Shown here one piece after another: positions 52,554 to 60,517 of a stretch of DNA of 64,000 nucleotides (its first letter is position 1; every line of letters starts with the position of its first letter). The notes below the pieces were generated by a model that saw nothing but the letters and a program-made list of their open reading frames with translations, did no database searches and was not told the origin of the DNA. A program made the position numbers and the translations under genes. The stretch is from positions 1-64,000 of the forward strand of contig NZ_WBMT01000028.1 in assembly GCF_008923185.1 (NCBI RefSeq), given 5' to 3'. This stretch comes from Actinomadura rudentiformis (GTDB lineage: Bacteria > Actinomycetota > Actinomycetes > Streptosporangiales > Streptosporangiaceae).

Positions 52554-53105
52554 ATGCTGCGACGCCAAGGCGCGCGAGCCCTGATCGGCACCGCCGCCGT
52601 CACCCTCACCCTGTCCATCGCCCCGGCGGCCGACTCCGCCACGTTGCTGGCCACGACCCTCTACTACGACGACACCCAGGCGGCGGAGTTCAAGAGCGCC
52701 GTCGCCGCCGGCGCCCAGGCGTGGAACTCCACCGTCACCAACGTCCGCATCCTGAAGGCCCCGGCCGGACGCCGCGCCGAGATCGTGGTCATCGCCGACA
52801 ACGGCTGGCCGCGAGCCCAGCTCGGCCCGGTCCGCTCCGGTGGACGCGTCACGATCTGGTTCGGCCGCCAGGCCGTCACCCAGGGCTACAACACCACCCG
52901 CATCGCCTCGCACGAGATGGGCCACAGCCTCGGCCTCCCCGACCGCAAGCCGGGCCCCTGCTCGTCCCTGATGTCGGGCTCCACCGGCGGCGTCTCCTGC
53001 ACCAACGCCCTCCCGAACGCCTCCGAACGAGCCGCCGTGAACCGCAACTACGCCGGCACCCGCGCCCCAGCCCCGAGTGGAGGCGTCCTGGTCGACGCCC
53101 CCTGA
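52554..53105 (+). CDS. secreted snapalysin family zinc protease
   Basis: 183 aa. Signal peptide ~1-29 (positively charged RRQGAR, hydrophobic core, cleavage near DSA). The mature domain has the M7 motif HEMGHSLGLPD: zinc ligands His120, His124 and Asp130, with catalytic Glu121. Asp as third ligand is diagnostic of snapalysin. One Cys pair (136/149). A short Pro-rich tail follows. Confidence 0.93.
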   Translation: MLRRQGARALIGTAAVTLTLSIAPAADSATLLATTLYYDDTQAAEFKSAVAAGAQAWNSTVTNVRILKAPAGRRAEIVVIADNGWPRAQLGPVRSGGRVTIWFGRQAVTQGYNTTRIASHEMGHSLGLPDRKPGPCSSLMSGSTGGVSCTNALPNASERAAVNRNYAGTRAPAPSGGVLVDAP

Positions 53106-53284
53106 CCCTCCAAGTCTCCGTGGGCGAGGCCAGCCCCTCGCCCACGGAGCCCCCCGCCACGTAGTGATCTCGACCGGCTCCCAACACGCCGACCGCGCAG
53201 ATCCCCTCAACGCCGTCGAGCGAGCGCCCCTTCAACAGACCGTCCGCCGACGTCCATCACGGTGGCGTGGTGATCGCCAAAACA

Positions 53285-53325
53285 AAAGGGCTGTGGACCT
53301 TGAAACGTCAGGTCAACAGCCCTTT
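53285..53325 (-). terminator. terminator of tRNA-Ser transcript
   Basis: Reading the minus strand, AAAGGGCTGT pairs with ACAGCCCTTT around a partly paired centre and is followed by TGTTTTGG-type U-rich sequence, directly after the tRNA. Confidence 0.85.
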
Positions 53326-53329
53326 GAGG

Positions 53330-53417
53330 TGGCGGTGGTGGTGGGATTCGAACCCACGGAAGCTTGCACTTCACACGCTTTCGAGGCGTGCGCCCTCGTC
53401 CACTAGGCGACACCACC
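53330..53417 (-). tRNA. tRNA-Ser (anticodon CGA)
   Basis: 88 nt including an encoded CCA (53332-53330). The acceptor stem GGTGGTG pairs with CACCACC, discriminator G. Anticodon stem CACGC/GCGTG with loop CTCGAAA gives anticodon CGA (reads UCG). The long variable arm marks class II tRNA-Ser. T-arm GTGGG-TTCGAAT-CCCAC. Confidence 0.95.
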
Positions 53418-53427
53418 GCGGGAGAGC

Positions 53428-53907
53428 CTACCCGACTCTGCGGTGCGTGAAGAACTCGGTGAGGAGGGCGGCACACTCGTCGGCCAGGACTCCGGCGAAC
53501 ACCTCGGGGCGGTGGTTGAGACGGCGGTCGCGGACGACGTCCCAGAGGGAGCCGACGGCGCCCGCCTTGAGGTCGATGGCGCCATAGACGATGCGGTCCA
53601 CACGGGCCTGTACGGAGGCTCCGGCGCACATCGTGCAGGGCTCCAGAGTGACCACCAGCGTGCAGCCGGAGAGGCGCCAGGTGCCGAGTGCGGCGGCGGC
53701 TTGGCGCATCGCCACGATCTCGGCGTGGCCGGTGGGATCTGCGGTGCGTTCGCGGTCGTTGTGGCCGGTGCCGATGACCGTGCCGGAGCGGTCGAGAACG
53801 AGGGCGCCGACCGGGACCTCGTCCGCCTCGTACGCCAGCCGTGCTTCGGCCAGCGCCCGGCGCATGGCCGGCGCGTACTCCTGCTCCGGTGGGACGAGGT
53901 CAGTCAC
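53428..53907 (-). CDS. tadA: tRNA adenosine(34) deaminase
   Basis: 159 aa CDA-fold deaminase converting A34 to inosine in tRNA-Arg(ACG). Zinc/catalytic motif His61-Ala-Glu63 and Cys91-x-x-Cys94 (LEPCTMCAGA). GTG start at 53907 overlaps the stop of the upstream associated protein by 8 nt, implying translational coupling. Followed 10 bp later by tRNA-Ser on the same strand. Confidence 0.95.
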   Translation of the reverse strand: MTDLVPPEQEYAPAMRRALAEARLAYEADEVPVGALVLDRSGTVIGTGHNDRERTADPTGHAEIVAMRQAAAALGTWRLSGCTLVVTLEPCTMCAGASVQARVDRIVYGAIDLKAGAVGSLWDVVRDRRLNHRPEVFAGVLADECAALLTEFFTHRRVG

Positions 53908-54337
53908 GGAGCCGGTCGAACTCCTCGCCGAAGCCCGCGAGCTCGGCGACCGTCAGCAGCGCGTCACCCGGCATCGCTCGTTCACCGAGCTCGCTGAGGC
54001 GCTTGCCGTCCACGCCGAGGTCCTCCATCAGCCCGGGATCGCCTGCGGCGTCGCCGTCGGGCACCTCGCCCACGAGCTGGTGGAACAGCCCGCCCAGGCC
54101 GTCCTCGCGTACGGCGGACACGAAGGCGCGCGGGTCGTCCTCGCCGTCCAGCCGGACGACGGCGAACCAGTCGTCGTTCTCCTCGATCAAGAGGATCACC
54201 GGGTCGCCGTACGACTCGACGGCGCATTCGCGCATCAGGTCGGCGACGTCGTCGACGCTCTCGGCCTCGGCGAGCATGGCCTCGGCCCCCAGCCAGCCCT
54301 GCGGCGTCTGCGCGAAGACGGCGGCGAAATAGGACAC
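53900..54337 (-). CDS. tRNA adenosine deaminase-associated protein
   Basis: 145 aa from GTG 54337, which gives the typical N-terminus MSYFAAVFAQ. Acidic protein with DPVILLIEENDDWFAVVRL. It matches the actinobacterial family encoded beside tadA; biochemical role unknown, partner of TadA inferred from the overlap. Confidence 0.88.
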   Translation of the reverse strand: MSYFAAVFAQTPQGWLGAEAMLAEAESVDDVADLMRECAVESYGDPVILLIEENDDWFAVVRLDGEDDPRAFVSAVREDGLGGLFHQLVGEVPDGDAAGDPGLMEDLGVDGKRLSELGERAMPGDALLTVAELAGFGEEFDRLRD

Positions 54338-54429
54338 GTGGTTATTGTGACCCACCGGGTTGCGCCGAACACACCCTTGGACGCCTGCTTCCGCGGATCA
54401 GGCGAAGTCTGGACAATTCCGGACCGGGG

Positions 54430-54915
54430 TCAGGAGAGTGTGTCCAGGGCTCGTTCGAACGGATGTGCGAAGCCCACGCGTCCGGCGATGCTCAGCAACA
54501 TCTCGTCCGGGTAGAGCTCCAGGTCGCCAGAGATCGCGCCCAGCTCCATCTCGTCCAACCCGAGGTCGGCGAAGATCGACATATCGCCGACCGGCAGCAC
54601 CTGGTCGAGCTCCTCGTCCTCCGGGATCGGGATGTCGAGGTAGTCCAGGACCTGCCCGGCCAGCGGCCAGTCCACCGACGCGGTGACATCGGAGAGGAAG
54701 ACCATCACCTCGTCGCCCAGCAGCCGGATCGCCACGAAGAAGTCATCGCCCACCGAGACGAGGCCGATCGTGCCCCCGAGGCTGGGCTGCTGGCGCAGCG
54801 CGTGGATCAGTCCCGTCAGGTCCCCGGTCAGCGCTACCGGGAGGATCTCGGCCTCCCAGCGGTCGTCTTCCCGATACACCACGACGGCGAAGTCCGTCGC
54901 GTCCACATCCGTCAT
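54430..54915 (-). CDS. second tRNA adenosine deaminase-associated protein paralogue
   Basis: 161 aa from ATG 54915 (GGTGGGGTGGAA upstream). Very acidic; FAVVVYREDDRWEAEILP and DDFFVAIRLLGDEVMVFLSDV parallel the EENDDWFAVVRLDGE region of the gene downstream. A DLELYPDEMLLSIAGRVGF tail resembles MPGDALLTVAELAGF in the paralogue. Same strand, 92 bp upstream of the first copy. Function unknown. Confidence 0.85.
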   Translation of the reverse strand: MTDVDATDFAVVVYREDDRWEAEILPVALTGDLTGLIHALRQQPSLGGTIGLVSVGDDFFVAIRLLGDEVMVFLSDVTASVDWPLAGQVLDYLDIPIPEDEELDQVLPVGDMSIFADLGLDEMELGAISGDLELYPDEMLLSIAGRVGFAHPFERALDTLS

Positions 54916-55056
54916 TTCCACCCCACCGGCGCGGTTCCTGCCAGGGCATGGTCGCAGATGCAGCGCGCCCTCGCGTACCCCACCCGCAAACTGGCGCATG
55001 CGTGGTGAGGAACAGCGCTGGTTCCAGCGCTGCGGTATGAACCTACTTGATCCGGA

Positions 55057-56280
55057 TCAGTGGAGACGGAACGTACGGCGCCGCAACGCCGCATGGATCC
55101 GCGCTCGCCGCGCCCGGTGCGGGGTGACTCGCTCCCGCAGTTCACGTGCCTCGGCCAGTTCGCGCAGGAAGATCGCGCGTCGCCGCAGGTGATCACGTAC
55201 CTGCTCGGGAGATATCGGCGCCGAGTCCTCGTCGCCTGGCTCGTCGTGGTTGTCGCGGTTGTCGCGAGCAGCTTGGCGACTGTCAGAGACACCCGCGGTG
55301 TCAGAGCACTCCCCGGCTGATGATGCGGCCTCTGCGGCGGCGGGGGGTGGTGCGGCAGGCGCAGGAGCGGGTTGTGTGCCAGAACGCGACTGCCGAGCAG
55401 AAGCCGACTCGGCGCCTTCAGGGGCTTCCGTGGCGTTGGCGGTCTGCGCGGCCCCCATGGTCTGCGCAGCTTCCGAGGCCTCCGTGGTTCGCGCGGCCTC
55501 TGCGGCCTCCGCGGCCTCCGTGGGCTTTGCGGTCGGGGTGGGCTCCTCAAAGTAAGCGGACTGCGCGTTGTCCATGGTCTGTGCGGTGTCAGCGGCCTGC
55601 CCAGCGTCCGTGGCCTGCGCGGCGTTCGTGGCCTGCGCGGCGTTCGCGGGCTCTGCGGTCGGCGCGGGCTTTGCGGAGTCAGCGGTCTGCTCAGCGTGCG
55701 GTGACTGCCGGGGAGCGGCGGAGTTTGTGGTGTCGGTGGTCTGCGCGGTGTCGGCGACCTGCTCGGCGGACGCGGGTTCTGCGGCTTCCGGGGCCTCTGC
55801 GGCGTCTGCGGCCTGTGCGGTGGCCTCGGGCTGTCCAGGGGGTGCCTGACGGGGGGACGCGGATGCCGCGCCGTTGGCATGTTGCCCGGCGGACGTGGCC
55901 TCTACGGCTGGCGTGGGTGTCGTGGGGTTGCCGGGCTGCGCGGTGGCAGTCGCCTCTGCGGGTGGCTCGGGTTGTGCGGCAGAGGGGGATTCTGCGGTCT
56001 CAGCGGGCGCGGTGGACTGCGAGGCCGCGGGTGGCTGCAGGTTGGCTGCCGGGTCGTGACCTAGGCGGCGGACGGTGCGTACTGCACGGGCGGTGGGTAC
56101 CAGCGTCAGGACGAACGGATCGAGCACGACCGGAATGGCGTCGGCGGCACGTCCGGCCGCATGATCGTCCTCTGCGGTCGGGGTCGAGGCGTCGTCCTGC
56201 CGGCCCGTCGGTGCAGGTGGTGACGGGGAGGTGTCGCGGGCCGCGGTGCTACGGGAGGTTCTGATGCGATCTCGGCTCAT
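55057..56280 (-). CDS. low-complexity Ala/Gln/Thr/Pro-rich protein with basic C-terminus
   Basis: 407 aa. The N-terminal ~75 residues include VVLDPFVLTLVPTARAVRTVRRLG, which may be conserved. Residues ~80-330 are degenerate short Ala-rich repeats (e.g. AAQATNAAQATDAGQAADTA). The C-terminal ~50 residues are a charged helix (VRDHLRRRAIFLRELAEARE) rich in Arg. No TM or signal. A CAGTAT -10 ends 6 nt before the ATG (leaderless). Function unknown; divergent from upp. Confidence 0.65.
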   Translation of the reverse strand: MSRDRIRTSRSTAARDTSPSPPAPTGRQDDASTPTAEDDHAAGRAADAIPVVLDPFVLTLVPTARAVRTVRRLGHDPAANLQPPAASQSTAPAETAESPSAAQPEPPAEATATAQPGNPTTPTPAVEATSAGQHANGAASASPRQAPPGQPEATAQAADAAEAPEAAEPASAEQVADTAQTTDTTNSAAPRQSPHAEQTADSAKPAPTAEPANAAQATNAAQATDAGQAADTAQTMDNAQSAYFEEPTPTAKPTEAAEAAEAARTTEASEAAQTMGAAQTANATEAPEGAESASARQSRSGTQPAPAPAAPPPAAAEAASSAGECSDTAGVSDSRQAARDNRDNHDEPGDEDSAPISPEQVRDHLRRRAIFLRELAEARELRERVTPHRARRARIHAALRRRTFRLH

Positions 56281-56364
56281 AACGGCATACTGCCCAGCTC
56301 AGGAGACTCGTATCCTCGTGGGTCCGAGATGGAAGGCTACCCGGTGTGGGCTACCGTGAGCCCC

Positions 56365-57003
56365 ATGCAGACCCTCGCCGTGGATCATCCGCTCGTCGCG
56401 CACAAACTCACCACGCTGCGGGACGTGCGGACCGATTCGCCCACGTTCCGGCGTCTGGCCGACGAGTTGGTGACCTTGCTCGCGTACGAGGCCACCCGCG
56501 ACGTTCGTGTCGTCGAGGCCACTGTGGAGACGCCGCTCGCGCCCACTCAGGGCGTTCAACTGGCCAGCCCCAAGCCGCTGGTGGTGCCCATTCTGCGTGC
56601 AGGGCTCGGCATGCTCGACGGCATGACCCGCCTGCTGCCCACCGCCGAGGTCGGTTTCCTCGGCATGATCCGCGACGAGGGCACGCTCCAGGCCCAGACG
56701 TACGCGACGCGGCTGCCCGACGACCTGTCCGGCCGCCAGTGCTATGTCCTCGACCCGATGCTCGCCACGGGCGGCACGTTGGCGGCGGCGATCCAGCTCC
56801 TGCTCGACCGTGGCGCGAACGACGTGACGGCGCTGTGCCTGCTGGCCGCTCCGGAGGGCTTGAAGTACATGGAGCAGGCCTTTGAAGGCACCGAGGTGCC
56901 CATCCGGGTCGTGACCGCGGCGGTCGACTCGCACCTCAACGACCTGGGCTTCATCATGCCGGGGCTCGGCGACGCGGGAGACCGTCTGTACGGCGTCGTC
57001 TGA
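56365..57003 (+). CDS. upp: uracil phosphoribosyltransferase
   Basis: 212 aa from ATG 56365, giving the usual MQTLAVDHPLVAHKLTTLRD start. PRPP-binding motif VLDPMLATGGTL (~130); the uracil-site VGFLGMIRDE and C-terminal GFIMPGLGDAGDRLYG are conserved. Converts uracil plus PRPP to UMP (pyrimidine salvage). TACCGT ends 7 nt before the ATG with no ribosome-binding site, suggesting a leaderless mRNA. Confidence 0.96.
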   Translation: MQTLAVDHPLVAHKLTTLRDVRTDSPTFRRLADELVTLLAYEATRDVRVVEATVETPLAPTQGVQLASPKPLVVPILRAGLGMLDGMTRLLPTAEVGFLGMIRDEGTLQAQTYATRLPDDLSGRQCYVLDPMLATGGTLAAAIQLLLDRGANDVTALCLLAAPEGLKYMEQAFEGTEVPIRVVTAAVDSHLNDLGFIMPGLGDAGDRLYGVV

Positions 57004-57253
57004 CCCCACCGATCCGGTCGGCTGAACTGTCCCTGGCGGATGAATGTTCCGGCGGGGAGTCAGAACGCGCCTTGGAGCGATCCACGTTCGTTTCGCGTAG
57101 CCCACGCTGGGCGTTCCGCAGGATTCCGATGTTCACCCATGAGTCACCGTGGGTAATAAACTGCTACGGAACGTCAATGATCGTTCCCCTCCGCCGCCCT
57201 GGCACAGGGGACCGTTGGACCAGGGTGGCGCGAGCGAGGCTCGAGGAAGCGTG

Positions 57254-57514
57254 ATGGCTCACCTAGGGGATGGCGACCTGCCAGGCTACGAAGAGATCGG
57301 CGAGCGGCTTACCGAAGAGTTCGGCGGTGTTCACGCGCCAGAGACTGTTTCACGCTGTGTGGCGGCAGCACGGCACGGTGCCCACGAGGTCACGGGAGCC
57401 GCTTCTCCCGACCTGGTCGAACGGATCGCACGCAAGCACCTGCAGGTTCTCGCCACGGTGGCCGCCGAGAAACTGCGCCAGGCATCCCGGACGACACTGG
57501 GCAACGCGCCGTAG
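57254..57514 (+). CDS. small three-helix-type protein
   Basis: 86 aa from ATG 57254, with GAGGAA 5-6 nt upstream. LPGYEEIGERLTEEFGGVHAPETVSRCV and LVERIARKHLQVLATVAAEKL form the helices. It resembles actinobacterial three-helix bundle dimerisation domain proteins; function unknown. Confidence 0.65.
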   Translation: MAHLGDGDLPGYEEIGERLTEEFGGVHAPETVSRCVAAARHGAHEVTGAASPDLVERIARKHLQVLATVAAEKLRQASRTTLGNAP

Positions 57515-57591
57515 GGCTTTGCTTTGTCGAGGATCGCGGCTGTGCAAAACTGACCTGGGGTCTGTGGGTCATCGTGGTCCGGGAGGCAGTC

Positions 57592-57750
57592 GTGCCCGCC
57601 AAAAAGTACGTCACATGGGTTGCTGTGGCCTTTGTGGCCTTCTACGTGTTCAAGCAGCCCGAAGGGGCCGCACAATCAGTGAACAACGCCGCCAACGGCC
57701 TAGCCAACGCCGCCGACTCGCTGGCGGCCTTCGTCAGCGCGCTCGGCTGA
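57592..57750 (+). CDS. small single-pass membrane protein (52 aa)
   Basis: GTG start with GGGAGG 5 nt upstream. MPAKKYVTWVAVAFVAFYVF is a basic start plus one TM helix, followed by an amphipathic Ala/Asn-rich tail (NNAANGLANAADSLAAFV). It ends 7 bp before the PH-domain gene and is probably in one operon with it. Confidence 0.75.
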   Translation: MPAKKYVTWVAVAFVAFYVFKQPEGAAQSVNNAANGLANAADSLAAFVSALG

Positions 57751-57757
57751 GGTCCTC

Positions 57758-58285
57758 ATGAGACTCGTGACGCCCGGTGACTCAGCGCCGGCGTCGGTAA
57801 ACAAGTATCTACTTCCGCACGAGACGCAGGTCATCACCGTACGGCGGCACCCCGCGGTGCTCATGTTGCCGGTAGGCCTGGTCCTCGGCGGCCTGATCAT
57901 CGCGGGCGTGCTGAGCAATACCGTCGCCAGCGACGCGGGTCCCGTCATCAGCGGCATCTGGTGGTGCTGGCTGGCCCTGCTCCTCTGGTTCGTCTGGCGG
58001 GTGGCCGAATGGTCGGTCGACTACTTCGTGATCACCAACCAGCGGATGCTCCTGACCACCGGCCTGATCACGCGCAAGGTGGCGATGATGCCGCTGGCCA
58101 AGGTCACGGACATGAGCTTCAAGCGGACCATCGCGGGCCGCATGCTCGGGTACGGCGAGTTCGTGCTGGAGTCCGCCGGTCAGGACCAGGCGCTCTCAGC
58201 GGTCCCCTACCTGCCCTATCCGGAGCAGCTCTACCTCGAAGTCTGCGAGATGATCTTCCCCAACAAGAACCCCTCTGACGACTGA
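57758..58285 (+). CDS. bacterial PH domain (bPH2/YdbS-like) membrane protein
   Basis: 175 aa. Two TM helices (~35-52 and ~66-85) precede the bPH2 domain (~88-165) with DYFVITNQRMLLTTGLITRKVAMMPLAKVTDM, the family signature. Function unknown; homologues are membrane-associated. Confidence 0.9.
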   Translation: MRLVTPGDSAPASVNKYLLPHETQVITVRRHPAVLMLPVGLVLGGLIIAGVLSNTVASDAGPVISGIWWCWLALLLWFVWRVAEWSVDYFVITNQRMLLTTGLITRKVAMMPLAKVTDMSFKRTIAGRMLGYGEFVLESAGQDQALSAVPYLPYPEQLYLEVCEMIFPNKNPSDD

Positions 58286-58477
58286 CCACCATCCACAGAC
58301 CCCGTCCTCCACATTCCTTTACGGGCCGGCTTCGCGCTCGCCGGTCCTGGTGGTCCCGATGTCATGGGTGAACGATCTCTGTCCGCAGGACCAATTCGAG
58401 GTTGAACGGGTTCGCGGCGAGGTCCGTACCACCAGGATGAATGGCGAGCCCGGCAGGGCATGAGATGATCACATTCC

Positions 58478-58508
58478 TTATCGCTTTGTTACTCTCGATG
58501 TGCGATAA
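58478..58508. promoter_or_regulatory. dyad upstream of HTH-TPR gene
   Basis: TTATCGC (58478-58484) and GCGATAA (58502-58508) form a perfect 7-bp inverted repeat with a 17-bp centre, 63-93 bp before the ATG. Possible autoregulatory site. Confidence 0.4.
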
Positions 58509-58570
58509 CCCGCAATGTGCAATCATGTCGGCACCCCAGCCGCCTGATTACTTCCGCTAAGTGAGTCCAC

Positions 58571-59965
58571 ATGCCGGGTCCAGGCAACGTCGGCGAGCGT
58601 GTCCGCAACCTGCGGCTGACCAGACGCCTCTCGCAGGCTCAGCTCGCTGGTCACGACCTCTCAGACAGCTATATCTCGTTGATCGAGTCGGGTAAGCGAA
58701 CGCCTACACCGACCGTTCTTCGCATGCTGGCCGAAAGGCTCGGGTGCACGCCCGAGTACCTCGCAGAGGGCGTCGAGCCAGAACAACGCGCTCATCTAGA
58801 AGTCCGGGAGCGCCATGCGCACCTGGCCCTCCTCGACGGCGATCCCGCCGGCGCGGAGGCGGCCTTCGAGGAGGTTCTCGCACGCAGCGACGACCCCGAC
58901 CTCACCTCCCGCGCCCGATGGGGCCGCGCCCGCGCGCTCGAAGAGCTGGGCCGCACCGAGGCCGCCATCGCGCTGTTCGAGGAACTCCGCGAGCAGGCCG
59001 AACGCGACCCTGGCCGGACCAGCTGGCTGCCTCCGGTGATCGCCCTGGCGCGCTGCTACCACGCAGTCGGAGACCTCGGCCAGGCGATCGCCCTCGGGGA
59101 ACGCGCTCTCGCCCGCCTCCAGCACCTCGATCTCACCGTGGGGCAGGAGCACACCGAGGCCGGGCGGATCCTTCTCCTTGCCTACGTGGACCGAGCCGAC
59201 CCAGACCGCGCCCACGCCCTGGGCCGCCGCCTGCTGGCCTCAGACGAGTCCGACGATCAGCTGAGCACGCACTACCGCCGTGCCAGCTCGCGGGCACTGG
59301 AGGAGGGCGCCGTCGGCGACGCGCTTTACCTTGCTGAGCAGGCCTTGGCGGTACGAGGCGGAGCGCCGGTGCAGGCCCAGGCACGGCTCAACCTGGCCGC
59401 CGCGCGGGCGTTGCTCCGCGGCGTCACACCGTTCAGCGCCGATGGTGTCCCTGAGCCGGAACGTGCCGCAGCCGCCGAAGCGCTCGATCTCCTCAGGGCC
59501 ACGTCCGTCCTCGAGGGTGCGGAAGCCACCGAGAGCACCATCGAACGGGCCCGCGCGCTCGTTCTCGTCGGCGAACCGGAGCAGGCGATCTCCTCACTCG
59601 AAGACTTCCTGGAGACAGGCCTGGTCCTGGCGGCGCCGGTGCACACGCCTCCGACGCCGGAGGCCGGTGCCGACCTCGCCGCCCGCGTTCGCAAGACCGT
59701 CCAGGCCCGCCTGGTCCTGGCCCGTGCCCGCATCGCCCAGGACGACCGCACGGCTGCCCTCGTGGTGCTGAACTCGGCCGGAAGCCAGATGAAGGACCTC
59801 CCCCCAAGCCGCCCCGCAGCCCATATCTACCGGGAGCTGGGAGAGCTCTTCGAAGCCGCAGGCGAAACGGACGGCGCCGCCAACGCCTACCGCCAAGCCC
59901 TGGAAGCCGTAGGCCTACGTCCCTCACGCCCTCAAGCCGCCACCCGCGACCTGGGCCTCGTCTAA
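58571..59965 (+). CDS. XRE family HTH protein with TPR domain
   Basis: 464 aa. N-terminal Cro/CI HTH (VRNLRLTRRLSQAQLAGHDLSDSYISLIESGKR, ~10-45), then TPR helices from ~75 to the end (HLALLDGDPAGAEAAFEEVL, ALARCYHAVGDLGQAIALGERAL). The layout resembles peptide-responsive regulators of the Rgg/PlcR type, but no pheromone gene is seen. Upstream dyad suggests autoregulation. Confidence 0.88.
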   Translation: MPGPGNVGERVRNLRLTRRLSQAQLAGHDLSDSYISLIESGKRTPTPTVLRMLAERLGCTPEYLAEGVEPEQRAHLEVRERHAHLALLDGDPAGAEAAFEEVLARSDDPDLTSRARWGRARALEELGRTEAAIALFEELREQAERDPGRTSWLPPVIALARCYHAVGDLGQAIALGERALARLQHLDLTVGQEHTEAGRILLLAYVDRADPDRAHALGRRLLASDESDDQLSTHYRRASSRALEEGAVGDALYLAEQALAVRGGAPVQAQARLNLAAARALLRGVTPFSADGVPEPERAAAAEALDLLRATSVLEGAEATESTIERARALVLVGEPEQAISSLEDFLETGLVLAAPVHTPPTPEAGADLAARVRKTVQARLVLARARIAQDDRTAALVVLNSAGSQMKDLPPSRPAAHIYRELGELFEAAGETDGAANAYRQALEAVGLRPSRPQAATRDLGLV

Positions 59966-60191
59966 CCCGCCCCGCGCCGGACCACGGCCGTCGGCAAGGC
60001 CGCCGCCCCCGCCGCCCGTGGTCCGCGCCGCCCGGCCCCACCCCCGGGGCGCCCAACTGACAGCAGGCGCGGGCGCCTTAACTGACACAACCACCAAGGC
60101 CCCACCAACCGCTTCCTAGCGCCAGCGCGCCCCCTCGGCACACCCAATCCCCACAAACCATCCAGCGCCGCCATCCAGCGCCGCTGCCCCA

Positions 60192-60295
60192 CGCCGTCGT
60201 CCCGCCTCGCCGTCCCGTGCCGCTGTCTCGCGCCGCTGTCCCGTGCCGTCGTCCCGTGCCGCTGTTCCGCGTCGCCGTCTCGCGCCGCTGTCACG
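60192..60295. repeat. 13-bp tandem repeat (8 copies)
   Basis: Eight contiguous 13-mers of consensus YGCCGCTGTCCCG in exact register. The period is not a multiple of three; noncoding. Confidence 0.85.
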
Positions 60296-60465
60296 TATCG
60301 CCTTTCGGCGCTGGCGTCCTGGGCTGGTGGCTCCGTATGGGTTTGGGGCGTGGTTACGGTTGGGGTGGGGTTACTCACAGGATGGGTCGGTGAGCTGCGA
60401 AAATGCGGGGCCTGGAATTGATGTGGGTGGATTTCGGTCCTAACATGGAGACATGGGATGACTGG

Positions 60466-60480
60466 CTGACCGGAGGTCAG
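60466..60480. promoter_or_regulatory. GntR/FadR-type operator
   Basis: CTGACC-GGA-GGTCAG is a perfect 6-3-6 palindrome 37 bp before the GntR gene start, a size and shape typical of FadR-family sites. Likely autoregulation. Confidence 0.55.
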
Positions 60481-60517
60481 TGAGTCACGTCTCTACGGGA
60501 GAGCTAAGGGGGGAATC

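Larger units (their letters stand above)
59966..60517. other. 552-bp gap with hairpin and repeat
   Basis: A perfect 10-bp hairpin (59978-59987 with 60016-60025) may terminate the HTH-TPR gene. A 13-bp tandem repeat follows (60192-60295) and then the GntR operator (60466-60480). No gene is supported. Confidence 0.6.

Noticed and set aside
55146..56264. Plus-strand Arg/Trp-rich 372-residue protein
   Set aside because: Shadow of the minus-strand low-complexity gene, which has a better start and sensible termini.
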